From Haloferax marinum (lineage in GTDB: Archaea; Halobacteriota; Halobacteria; Halobacteriales; Haloferacaceae): DNA of 64,000 nucleotides. Below the pieces are notes generated by a model. It was given only the letters and a program-made list of their open reading frames with translations. It had not been told where the DNA came from and made no database searches. Location of the stretch: assembly GCF_009674625.1 (NCBI RefSeq), contig NZ_WKJQ01000001.1, forward strand, positions 1-64,000. The letters are read 5' to 3'. This document shows positions 25,545-33,126 of this stretch, piece after piece. Both the position numbers and the translations under genes were made by a program. The stretch's first letter is position 1; every line of letters begins with the position of its first letter.

Positions 25545-26126
25545 ATGCACGGTGTCGGCGACGTCCGATTCTTCGACCGAATCGCCCCCCTCTACGACCT
25601 CGTGATGCCCGCCGCCGAGGCGAAGACACTCAACGAGGCACTCGAACGCGCCGACATCCCCGTCGAACGCGTCGTCGATATCGGCGGTGGCTCTGGTCGG
25701 GCGACACTCGCACTCGACGTCACCGACCGTGTCGTCTTCGACGTCTCCGCAGGGATGCTCAGGCGGGCACGCGGGCGTGGCCTCGACTGTGTCCGTGGGG
25801 ACGCGCGTTCGCTCCCGTTCGCCGACGATTCGGTCGACGCGGTGACGGTCGTCGACGCGTTCCACCACATGCCGAACCAGCAGTCAGTCGCCGAAGAAGT
25901 CTACCGTGTTCTCGAACCCGGTGGCGTCTTCGCAATCAGCGAGTTCGACCCGGAGACCGCCCTTGGACGCGGACTCGTCCTCGCCGAACGCGTCGTTGGG
26001 TTCGGGTCGACGTTCTTCGCACCACCTGCGCTTACGCGGCTTCTCGAACGAGTTGGTTTCGACGCGACGGTGCTGGAAACAGGATTCGAGTACACGGTCG
26101 TCGCGAAAAAGCGGGAGAGCCATTAG
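25545..26126 (+). CDS. Class I SAM-dependent methyltransferase (UbiE-like)
   Basis: A 193-residue methyltransferase. Motif I is VVDIGGGSGRATLAL (SAM binding, about residues 43-57). Motif II is CVRGDARSLPFADDSVDAVTVVDAFHHMPNQ, and post-motif segments follow in LEPGGVFAISEFDP. The N-terminal MHGVGDVRFFDRIAPLYDLVMP resembles menaquinone/ubiquinone methyltransferases of the UbiE group, but small-molecule substrates cannot be assigned. A GTG at 25539 could add two residues. It is followed 21 bases later by a DUF3054 membrane protein on the same strand. Confidence 0.88.
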   Translation: MHGVGDVRFFDRIAPLYDLVMPAAEAKTLNEALERADIPVERVVDIGGGSGRATLALDVTDRVVFDVSAGMLRRARGRGLDCVRGDARSLPFADDSVDAVTVVDAFHHMPNQQSVAEEVYRVLEPGGVFAISEFDPETALGRGLVLAERVVGFGSTFFAPPALTRLLERVGFDATVLETGFEYTVVAKKRESH

Positions 26127-26147
26127 GGGGGCCACGAATTCACGCAT

Positions 26148-26564
26148 ATGGCAACTTCGACGTCCTTCCTCGAGGAGCGACTCGATGCCGGGGCCTTACC
26201 GCTCGCCGTGGGCGACATCCTCGTCATCTTCCTCCTCGTGACCGTCGGCGTGATTCAACACAATGGCGTGTCGTACCTCTCGACCGACCCCGTCGCGTGG
26301 GTCCTCACTGCCGTGCCGTTCATCGTCGCGTGGGGCCTCGTCGCACCGCTCCTCGGTGCGTACTCCCCTGGTGCGGCCGAGTCCGCGAAGTCGGCCGTCC
26401 CGCTGGGCATTCGCTCGTGGCTCGTCGCCGCGATTCTCGGTGCCGTGATTCGCTGGACGCCGCTGTTCGACGGCGGTGCAGACCCCATCTTCATCGGTGT
26501 GATGCTCGTCCTCGGGTCGATTGCACTGGGTGTGTGGCGAACCCTGTACTTCCGTCTCGTCTAA
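26148..26564 (+). CDS. DUF3054 family membrane protein
   Basis: A 138-residue integral membrane protein with four hydrophobic helices: LPLAVGDILVIFLLVTVGVI, PVAWVLTAVPFIVAWGLVAPLLG, GIRSWLVAAILGAVIRWTPLF and PIFIGVMLVLGSIALGVWRTLY. The motif GDILVIF in helix 1 and the spacing of the helices match DUF3054, found in actinobacteria and haloarchaea, with no known function. It lies 21 bases after the methyltransferase gene, so the two are probably cotranscribed. It is convergent with the MFS gene. Confidence 0.88.
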   Translation: MATSTSFLEERLDAGALPLAVGDILVIFLLVTVGVIQHNGVSYLSTDPVAWVLTAVPFIVAWGLVAPLLGAYSPGAAESAKSAVPLGIRSWLVAAILGAVIRWTPLFDGGADPIFIGVMLVLGSIALGVWRTLYFRLV

Positions 26565-26597
26565 CGAAAAAGTCGAATTTTGGCCGTCGCTTCCGTG

Positions 26598-27908
26598 TCA
26601 GGCAGGCGCCGGCCGTTTCCGTAACAGCGTCAGACCGAGGAGCGCCGCCACCGTGGCGAACCCGGCGAGGACGACGAAGAGCGCTGTTGGCGTCGCGACG
26701 GCGAGGATGAATCCCGCGACTGCCCCACCGAGTGCGCCGACGCCGAAGACGCCGAGATACGTGAACCCGTAGGAGAGGCCACGGAGCCCCGCCGGCGTGT
26801 ACTCGGCGACGGTTGCTTGGTAGAACGGTTGGACCATGAAGAGGAAAAAGCCCAACAGGGCGCAGATGGCGAGCAGTGGGAGGGTCCCGAGACTCGCGAC
26901 GGGGAAGAACGCGAGTGCGACGACTGCGAGTGCAGAGAATCCGACGACGAGACCACGTTCGGTTCTGATTCTGTCGGTGAGCTTTCCGCCGACGTACTGC
27001 CCGAAGACACCGACCGTGAGGAGTCCAGCGTAGACGTAGAGTTCGACGTCGAGCGTCGGCGTCGCGCTGGCCGACCCAGCGAGGAGCGAGGCGGGCAGCA
27101 GCGCCGAAATCGGAATCGGTTCGATACCGAGAACAGACCCGATGAGGTCGGGGAGGAACGTCGTGACGCCACGGTAGTAGAGGCCGGAGAACATCACCAG
27201 CGTGAAGACGAGGGCGAACCCGCTGGCGAAGAGAAGTTTCGACTGTGAGACGAACTCACTGAACGAGGAGACACCCGTCTTTGCTTTGTTGGCGGCGTTC
27301 CCACCGTCGGCAGTGGCGACGGCCGCTTGCTCTTCGAAGTCGGCACGAGTCGCGAGCACGGCGGCGAGAATCGCCGGAACGGCGAGGATGCCAGCGACGA
27401 GATGCCAGTCGAAAAAGAGCAACAACAGCGCCGTCAGAAACGGACCGAACCCGATGCCGATGTTTCCAGCGATGCCGTGGTAGGCGAATCCAGTCCCTCG
27501 TTCTTCGACACCCGTACTGATGAGACTGAGGCCTGCCGGGTGGTACACACTCGCTGCAGCGCCCCAGACGAGGAGTGCGATGGCGACGACGACGAGGTTC
27601 GGGGCCGCCGCGAGGAGGACGAACGAGCCAGCCATCCCGACGAGACAGCCGACGATGAGTCGCTTCGACCCGAGGCGGTCGACGAGAACACCTCCCGGAA
27701 GCGCACCGAGGCCGAACAGCGCAAAGCCGAGGCCAGCCATCACGCCGAGGGATGCAGTCGTGACGGGGATTGCTGTGAGACCGAGGTCGATAGTGGTGTA
27801 CTCGCGAAGCCAGATAGCGACGAAGATGGGGATAGACAGTTCGTACGTGTGAACCATCCCGTGGGCGAGCATCACTAGAGCGGTGATTGCGCGGTCGTTT
27901 CGATTCAC
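26598..27908 (-). CDS. Major facilitator superfamily transporter
   Basis: A 436-residue MFS permease with about twelve helices in two halves. The first half has the motif A-like loop LPGGVLVDRLGSKRLIVG between helices 2 and 3, and GAAASVYHPAGLSLISTGVEERGTGFAYHG, typical of fosmidomycin-resistance-like haloarchaeal exporters. A central loop at about residue 200 is rich in A, N and K. The second half has YVGGKLTDRIRTERGLVVG. The substrate is unknown. The start GTG at 27908 (reading MNRNDRAITALVMLAHG) is chosen over 27920, since the family typically begins that way. Confidence 0.85.
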   Translation of the reverse strand: MNRNDRAITALVMLAHGMVHTYELSIPIFVAIWLREYTTIDLGLTAIPVTTASLGVMAGLGFALFGLGALPGGVLVDRLGSKRLIVGCLVGMAGSFVLLAAAPNLVVVAIALLVWGAAASVYHPAGLSLISTGVEERGTGFAYHGIAGNIGIGFGPFLTALLLLFFDWHLVAGILAVPAILAAVLATRADFEEQAAVATADGGNAANKAKTGVSSFSEFVSQSKLLFASGFALVFTLVMFSGLYYRGVTTFLPDLIGSVLGIEPIPISALLPASLLAGSASATPTLDVELYVYAGLLTVGVFGQYVGGKLTDRIRTERGLVVGFSALAVVALAFFPVASLGTLPLLAICALLGFFLFMVQPFYQATVAEYTPAGLRGLSYGFTYLGVFGVGALGGAVAGFILAVATPTALFVVLAGFATVAALLGLTLLRKRPAPA

Positions 27909-28169
27909 GTGGACTCGCACGAGTCCAACACGGTTAACGGTGTGTAGTCGCGGCAGATGTGTCCCGCTCGAAAGGTGTGTACTGAATGTTCAAACGATGC
28001 AAGACAGATTTTTTCACACTCCTGATTATCATTATTATTTATAATACCGTCGCAGTATAGCGATTATTTTCTCATAAGTTATGAGAATGTGTTATCGAAG
28101 CCATGCCAAGAATATCAATCATCTATGGAAAAGAACTATACCAGTTACACTCGTATAATAATATATATT

Positions 28170-28418
28170 ATGACCGGATATTACGACTACATTCTTGGGC
28201 TCATCCCGCTCGCACTCGTCGGCATCACCGCATCACTCGTCGTGTTCGGGTTGCAGTTGACCACGGCAGTTCCGATGGCAGCGGGAGTTTCGGCGCTCCT
28301 CACCGGACACGCACTCTTCGTGAACGGCCCGACGTCTCCGACGCCGATTGCCCGACACACCGACCAATCCGGTCCTGCTGACGCAGCTCCCGCATCGCCC
28401 GTTCTCGACGCAGACTAA
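28170..28418 (+). CDS. Small membrane protein, 82 residues
   Basis: A short protein with two hydrophobic segments: YDYILGLIPLALVGITASLVVFGLQL and AVPMAAGVSALLTGHALFV. A polar tail rich in proline, alanine and threonine (NGPTSPTPIARHTDQSGPADAAPA) follows. The frame is open upstream to 28089 with an AT-rich, non-haloarchaeal codon pattern, so the ATG at 28170 is the likely start. The bases just before it (AATAATATATATTA) are extremely AT-rich. The 250-base gap between it and the MFS gene holds the promoters of both and no other gene. Function is unknown; small two-helix proteins like this are common in haloarchaea. Confidence 0.75.
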   Translation: MTGYYDYILGLIPLALVGITASLVVFGLQLTTAVPMAAGVSALLTGHALFVNGPTSPTPIARHTDQSGPADAAPASPVLDAD

Positions 28419-28490
28419 CTCCAGACGCTGCACCGGCCATCCGATGGCACGGCCCGCAGGGTTTTGACCGCAGGTCTCGTTTTACCGAAC

Positions 28491-29489
28491 ATGACAGAGA
28501 CGTTGTTTCTCACGAGCGACGACGTGAGTGGGCTGGCGACGCCAGCAGAGTACGTCGAGGCCGTCCGAGAAGGCTATCGACAGCGGGGAGACGGCGCGCC
28601 TGCTGAACCCCGGACGAAGTTGCTGAACCGCGACCCGCCGGGGATGTTCACGACGTACGCAGCGGTGCTTCCGGATACCGGGGCGATGGGTGGGTACATG
28701 TACTCTGCCGGGTTCGGTGCGACGGACGCGTGGTTCATGACGCCGCTTTTCGACGCCGAGTCGGGCGAACCGCTCGCACTGCTCGACGGCGCGAGTATGA
28801 ACCCGTTCAAGACCGGTGCTGCGGGTGGTGTCGCGGTCGATGTACTTGCCCGCGAAGACGCCTCGTCGGTCGCACTCATCGGAAGTGGCGCACAGGCACG
28901 CGGCCAAATTCGAGCAATCGACGCGGTTCGTGACCTCGAATCCGTCTGGGTCTACTCTCCGACGAAAGAAAGCCGCGAACAGTTCGCCGGCGAGATGGAC
29001 CGTCATCTCGACGCCAGCGTCGCCGCCGTCGCCTCCAGTGCCGCCGCCGTCGAAGGGGCAGATATCGTCGTCACGGCGACGACCGCGTCTGAACCGGTGT
29101 TCGACGGTGACTTGCTCGAACCGGGGACACACGTCACCGCCATGGGGCAGTACCATCCGAACAAACGCGAACTCGACACGACGACCATCGAGCGGGCGAA
29201 GTACGTCCCCGACCTGCGCGAACGTGCGACGATGGACGCCGGGTCGTTCCTCGCCGCCGTGGAGGAAGGCGTCGTCGACGAAGACCACATCTACGCCGAA
29301 CTCGGAGACGTCGTGGCCGAAACAGTCCCCGGCCGAGAAGACGACGAGGAGATAACCGTCTTCGACAGCGGTGGAACTGGTATCGAGACGGTCGCTGCCG
29401 CCTACATGCTCTACGAGAAGGCACGCGACGAAGGCCTCGGGACGGCTATCGACTTCTCACCCGCGAGCGAATCACTCACCGGTGAGTGA
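28491..29489 (+). CDS. Ornithine cyclodeaminase/mu-crystallin family dehydrogenase
   Basis: A 332-residue NAD(P)-binding protein of the ornithine cyclodeaminase/mu-crystallin/alanine dehydrogenase family. The N-terminal domain has RTKLLNRDPPGMFTTYAAVLPD and PLALLDGASMNPFKTGAAGGVAVD. The Rossmann fold has SVALIGSGAQARGQIRAI (GSGAQAR). The C-terminal FDSGGTGIETVAAAYMLYEKA is a family landmark. Archaeal members include alanine dehydrogenases, ornithine cyclodeaminases and imine reductases; the substrate is unclear. ATG at 28491 is preferred to the upstream 28464. Three copies of a 28-bp repeat begin ten bases after its stop. Confidence 0.9.
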   Translation: MTETLFLTSDDVSGLATPAEYVEAVREGYRQRGDGAPAEPRTKLLNRDPPGMFTTYAAVLPDTGAMGGYMYSAGFGATDAWFMTPLFDAESGEPLALLDGASMNPFKTGAAGGVAVDVLAREDASSVALIGSGAQARGQIRAIDAVRDLESVWVYSPTKESREQFAGEMDRHLDASVAAVASSAAAVEGADIVVTATTASEPVFDGDLLEPGTHVTAMGQYHPNKRELDTTTIERAKYVPDLRERATMDAGSFLAAVEEGVVDEDHIYAELGDVVAETVPGREDDEEITVFDSGGTGIETVAAAYMLYEKARDEGLGTAIDFSPASESLTGE

Positions 29490-29498
29490 GGGAACACC

Positions 29499-29580
29499 CG
29501 GTGGAGAGTTTCCCGTGTACTCAACTCGGTGGAGAGTTTCCCGTGTACTCAACTTGGTGGAGAGTTTCCCGTGTACTCAT
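29499..29580. repeat. 28-bp tandem repeat, three copies
   Basis: The unit (GGTGGAGAGTTTCCCGTGTA with eight flanking bases) occurs at 29499-29526 and 29527-29554, then at 29555-29580 where it runs into the convergent membrane gene. TCA inside the third copy (29577-29579) is that gene's stop codon. The copies are nearly identical. It fills the gap between two convergent genes. Confidence 0.93.
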
Positions 29581-30014
29581 ATCGTAACGCGGGCAGTTCG
29601 CTCGACGGCGTCGATGACGACCGGTACCAACGCCAGTGCGCCCGTCACACCGATTACGGGCAGGATGATGCCCGCCCAGAACCACCCGAACTCGGCCTGC
29701 ATAGCCGCGCCGACGAGTGCAGTTCCACCGACGACGAGACTGTAGTACGCAGACCGAACAGGGAGTGTCGGCAGATGTCCGGGTCGGGGCCACGTCCCCG
29801 TCGAGACGTACTCACCTCGGTAGGTCCCGACTGCTGCGGCGCTCGCGACGAGTGCCGCGGTTCCTGACAAGGACACCGCTTCTGGAGGCGTCGCGGCCAA
29901 GAGCAACCAGAGCGTCGGAATCGCGAGCACCGACACTTCCCACGCGGCGAAGAACACCTGGTCGAGCCATCGGTCGACCCGTTTGACGGTTTTCGTGAAC
30001 GTACCCGATGCCAC
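29577..30014 (-). CDS. Small membrane protein of unknown function
   Basis: A 145-residue membrane protein with about four hydrophobic segments: VFFAAWEVSVLAIPTLWLLLAA, AALVASAAAVGTYRG, SAYYSLVVGGTALVGAAM and FWAGIILPVIGVTGALALVPVVIDAV. The N-terminal cytoplasmic MASGTFTKTVKRVDRWLDQ is basic. There are no conserved charged residues within the membrane that would suggest transport, and I do not recognise the family. The gene's last codons and stop lie inside the third copy of the 28-bp tandem repeat, so its natural end may have been altered by the duplication. Confidence 0.65.
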   Translation of the reverse strand: MASGTFTKTVKRVDRWLDQVFFAAWEVSVLAIPTLWLLLAATPPEAVSLSGTAALVASAAAVGTYRGEYVSTGTWPRPGHLPTLPVRSAYYSLVVGGTALVGAAMQAEFGWFWAGIILPVIGVTGALALVPVVIDAVERTARVTI

Positions 30015-30071
30015 ACTAGACTCTCGGTGTCAGCCGTCTAAACGGTTACTTCGAGAAAAGTGAGCGTCAGC

Positions 30072-30144
30072 AGAGACGGGAGAATTTGGTGTTTACTGTA
30101 GAGACAATTGGGTGCTCACTGTAGAGAAGATTGGGTGCTTACTG
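30072..30144. repeat. 23-bp tandem repeat at the pelota gene end
   Basis: The clearest copies are 30095-30117 and 30118-30140 (ACTGTAGAGA, then AATTGGGTGCTC or GATTGGGTGCTT). A weaker copy lies at 30072-30094 and a partial one begins at 30141. The pelota stop codon (TTA on this strand, 30139-30141) falls at the junction of the last two. The repeat lies directly downstream of that gene. Confidence 0.8.
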
Positions 30145-31209
30145 CAGTCGATAGCGCAGAATCGCGGCGATGCCGCCGAGGTTCTTCAACTGCTCGCCGG
30201 GTTGGAACTCGGCGGAGAACACGGTCACTTCGCCGCCCTTCTGTTCGACCGAATCGATGATGTCGTTGACGTCGATATCCCAGTCGCCTTCGCCCTGCCG
30301 TTCGGCACGGAGCCGTGAGTCGAGGAGGAGGAGGTGCTCGATAGCGCCGAAGTCGGCCGCTTCTGCGACCTGTTGGACGCCGTAGGCCGCTTTCGCACCA
30401 GTCGAGATGTTCTCCATCAACTCGTCGATGAGGTTTGCCTCCTCTGCGATGCGCGTCTGTTTCTGCACGTCGTCGACGGCCCCTCGTTTGAGTACCTCGT
30501 GGACGCCGCGGTCACCGACACCGGCGGTGTCGACGGTCGTGACGATGGTTTCGGCCACTGCGGCGTAGTTCTCTTCGAGATAGTCCATCGCGTCGTTCTT
30601 CGTGAATCCGGGTCCGGCGAGGATGATGGCGTCTACATCGAGGTGTGAGAGGGCCGACCCGAGTTCGTCGAACAGTTCCGAGCGCGGCCGGGCGTACTCA
30701 CCTTTCCCCGTGGGTTTCGTCAGTGAGGCGTACTCCTCGGTGCCGTACTGGGCGACGGTGTGGATGTAGGCCGCGCCTTCTTCGACCGTCGCGATAGCCA
30801 CGTCTGGGTTCTCGGCGGCCGCTTCGGCCGTCTCGATGCGGTCGATTTGGTCGGCTTTGAAGTGTTTCTCGATGGTAATCTCGGCCCGCTCTTCGACGTT
30901 GAGCGTGTGGTGGTGACCGAGTTGGTCCTCACGAGAACACGAGACGATGACGCCACCGACACGGAGACGGTTGGCGAAGCGGGCGAACTCGATGTCATCG
31001 ACTTCGATGGTCACGTGGAGGTGTTCGCGCTCGCCGCCGGTGTCTCGCATCTGGTCGTCGGCGCGTTGGATGCGGCGTGTGGTGTCACCGGAGACCAAAT
31101 CACCCGGTTCGAGGACGTACGAGAGGTGCCAGAGGTCGTCGACGTTCTCGGGAACGAGCGTGATTCGCTCGCGCCCTTCCTCGCCCCGACCGCGGCTAGA
31201 GATGCGCAT
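30139..31209 (-). CDS. pelA: mRNA surveillance protein pelota
   Basis: A 356-residue archaeal Pelota (Dom34) that recognises stalled ribosomes with an empty A site and, with aEF1A/ABCE1, splits them. The N-terminal Lsm-like domain is [39 protein letters not shown], with GDTTRRI. The central eRF1-like domain lacks the GGQ motif, as expected for pelota. The C-terminal L30e-like domain includes [13 protein letters not shown] and ends in RYRLQ. Length is normal. The gene shares the window with rqcH, another ribosome-rescue factor. A tandem repeat overlaps its 3' end. Confidence 0.95.
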   Translation of the reverse strand: MRISSRGRGEEGRERITLVPENVDDLWHLSYVLEPGDLVSGDTTRRIQRADDQMRDTGGEREHLHVTIEVDDIEFARFANRLRVGGVIVSCSREDQLGHHHTLNVEERAEITIEKHFKADQIDRIETAEAAAENPDVAIATVEEGAAYIHTVAQYGTEEYASLTKPTGKGEYARPRSELFDELGSALSHLDVDAIILAGPGFTKNDAMDYLEENYAAVAETIVTTVDTAGVGDRGVHEVLKRGAVDDVQKQTRIAEEANLIDELMENISTGAKAAYGVQQVAEAADFGAIEHLLLLDSRLRAERQGEGDWDIDVNDIIDSVEQKGGEVTVFSAEFQPGEQLKNLGGIAAILRYRLQ

Positions 31210-31254
31210 ATACGTCCGGTCGTCGCGGAACGGAAAAGAGTCCTGCTATCGCGG

Positions 31255-31956
31255 TTACAGCGCTGACTGCTTGGCGAGACCGTCCGCGTAGCCTCGTGCC
31301 CAGAGGTAGTAGGTCGTCACCTGAACGTAGAACAGGATGAAGACGCCGACGAGAACGAACGAGAGGAAACTCCCAATCGTCCCCAGCACCGCTGAGACGA
31401 CGATTGCGAGGACCCACGCGATGGCGTATTCGGACGTGAATGCGCCTTTGAATATCGTTCGGAAGTCGAACCCTGCGCCGAGACGACCTTCGAGTGCGAA
31501 GTTCGCCCCCGCAGCGGGGACGAAGTACGCGACGAGAAGGGAGAGGGCGAACACGAGCAGTGCTCCGACGACGGTGAGGAGAACGAGACCGATATTGAGG
31601 CCGGGGTCGGGTTGTGGTGCCGGGACTGTTCCCGCTTGCGTGGTCGTCTCGGCGATAGAGAACGTGCCAACAGCCAAGAGTACCGCGAAGATGGTCGTCG
31701 GGATGATGGCGACGAGTGACCACGCGAGCGTCACGGCAAACAGTTTCACCCCATCGACCACGAGGCCACCCCAGTCGGTGAACGACGGTGCCGCTCTCTC
31801 GCCTTCAGCGGCCGCCCGCATCGCCCGGACGAAGTAGCCTTGGAGGATAAACAGCGGAACGATGAGAAAGAACAGGAGCGCGAGGACGCCACCGATGATG
31901 GTGGTTGCGACCCAGTCGTCGCTTCGCTTGACAAACTGCAGTGCGTCGGAGAGCAT
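31255..31956 (-). CDS. DUF4013 family membrane protein
   Basis: A 233-residue membrane protein with about five helices. It starts with MLSDALQFVKRSDDWVATTIIGGVLALLFFLIVPLFILQGYFVRAMR, the DUF4013 pattern of a short amphipathic helix followed by a long hydrophobic one. The cytoplasmic motif PSFTDWGGLVVDGVKLFAV is the family's hallmark (DWG near residue 62). The function of DUF4013 is unknown. It is a paralogue of the next gene (32024-32734), sharing the start, the DWG loop and the C-terminal YYLWARGYADGL/YYIIGKTWGE-like end. The two genes are tandem on the same strand and probably arose by duplication. Confidence 0.88.
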   Translation of the reverse strand: MLSDALQFVKRSDDWVATTIIGGVLALLFFLIVPLFILQGYFVRAMRAAAEGERAAPSFTDWGGLVVDGVKLFAVTLAWSLVAIIPTTIFAVLLAVGTFSIAETTTQAGTVPAPQPDPGLNIGLVLLTVVGALLVFALSLLVAYFVPAAGANFALEGRLGAGFDFRTIFKGAFTSEYAIAWVLAIVVSAVLGTIGSFLSFVLVGVFILFYVQVTTYYLWARGYADGLAKQSAL

Positions 31957-32023
31957 CGTGCGAAGATGTCGCTCCGCTATCGGCTTAGATATTCCGTCGA
32001 AAATGTGAGTTCTTACTGACCGG

Positions 32024-32734
32024 TCAGACGGCGGGTTGCTGGCCGGGCATCTCGTCTTCGCCCATCATCTCGATTTCGTGGAGTTCGCCCCACGTCTTGC
32101 CGATGATGTAGTAGGCGGCCACAGCGGCGTAGAACGTCACGAACGCGCCGACGACGAAGCCGAGTACCGGGATGATGTTGAGGATGCCGACGACGATCGA
32201 CGACGCGAACAGCACCACGAACGCCATGAGCCAGGCAGTTGCGTACTTACCCGAGGTGAGGATGGGGCGGAGCGTGTTGAACTCGAACGCCGCACCCATG
32301 CGGTCGGTCTCGGCGTAGTTGGCGAGTGCCGCTGGGATGAGGTACAGCGCGATGATGCTGAGGAAGAACGCCACCAGCAGGCCAAGCAGCGTCACGATGC
32401 CGCCGAAGGCACCCGCGACGTCAGAGCCGCCGCCGGCGACGATACTGACGAAGCCGGCGAAGCCGAACACCAGTGCGATGATGGCTGGGATGAGTGCGTA
32501 CACGAACGCGATGGCAAAGCCCTTGACGCCGTCTACGAGCATGTCTCCCCAGTCGTCGAACTCTGGCGGGGTTTCGTCGCCGCGCATGGTCGTTCGGACG
32601 ACCCGGAGCAGATAGCCGATGACGATGAACGAGGGGATGATGAGGATGCTCAGCAGGCCGAGTACACCGCCGATGAGGACTGTCTTGACCCAGTCTTCTC
32701 CGTTACGGAGGTAATTGATTGATTCTGAAATCAT
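32024..32734 (-). CDS. DUF4013 family membrane protein (paralogue)
   Basis: A 236-residue membrane protein with about five helices, paralogous to the gene at 31255-31956. Landmarks are MISESINYLRNGEDWVKTVLIGGVLGLLSILIIPSFIVIGYLLRVVR, the cytoplasmic PPEFDDWGDMLVDGVKGFAIAF, and the helix-loop ALANYAETDRMGAAFEFNTLRPILTSGKYATAW. It ends in an acidic GEDEMPGQQPAV tail. The function is unknown. The spacing of 68 bases between the two paralogues and the shared strand suggest cotranscription from a promoter upstream of this gene, in the AT-rich gap at about 32800-32890. Confidence 0.88.
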   Translation of the reverse strand: MISESINYLRNGEDWVKTVLIGGVLGLLSILIIPSFIVIGYLLRVVRTTMRGDETPPEFDDWGDMLVDGVKGFAIAFVYALIPAIIALVFGFAGFVSIVAGGGSDVAGAFGGIVTLLGLLVAFFLSIIALYLIPAALANYAETDRMGAAFEFNTLRPILTSGKYATAWLMAFVVLFASSIVVGILNIIPVLGFVVGAFVTFYAAVAAYYIIGKTWGELHEIEMMGEDEMPGQQPAV

Positions 32735-33126
32735 TGGAATTCACCGAGCGCTGTAACCCGCTGCCGATCGTCGGACCGGCCGGTCACGTGGGGTTCACAT
32801 ACACTCGAAGATACATTACGGCGAGTAAGTATATAATATTGCACACTACGTTCACGAATAATGTACAATTAACCACTGATTCACGGGTTTTTCACTACTT
32901 CACCGAGACAGTGCATATCAGGGTGCGCGCTTTCACTCCCTGTCGAGGACATCGTCGTTGACGTCCACTCCAATTCGACTCGTACCACTCCACAGCACCC
33001 TACTCTCGACACTCGGCAGTCCTACTCGGAGGCTATCGGCGAGTTCCTCAGAGAACGTGTCTACAGTGGCGCGGTTGGAGATGTCGCGTAAGAACGAACG
33101 TCGACTGTGGCCCAGTACGCGCAGCG
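32735..33126. other. Intergenic region upstream of the DUF4013 pair
   Basis: About 390 bases. The first half (32800-32900) is AT-rich (AAGTATATAATATTGCAC) and probably holds the minus-strand promoter of the DUF4013 genes. The second half has a minus-strand open frame that reads like a gene fragment, listed separately. Confidence 0.5.
32933..33118 (-). pseudogene. Start-less gene fragment, possibly regulatory
   Basis: A 61-codon minus-strand frame with haloarchaeal codon use but no start codon. It reads VLGHSRRSFLRDISNRATVD, TFSEELADSLRVGLPSVESR, then an acidic ending GVDVNDDVLDRE before TGA. It lies just downstream of the rqcH stop codon on the same strand. The composition looks like the end of a small helical, perhaps HTH-like, protein that lost its 5' part. 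It could also be a chance open frame; there is no cysteine pattern or domain I can name. Confidence 0.3.
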
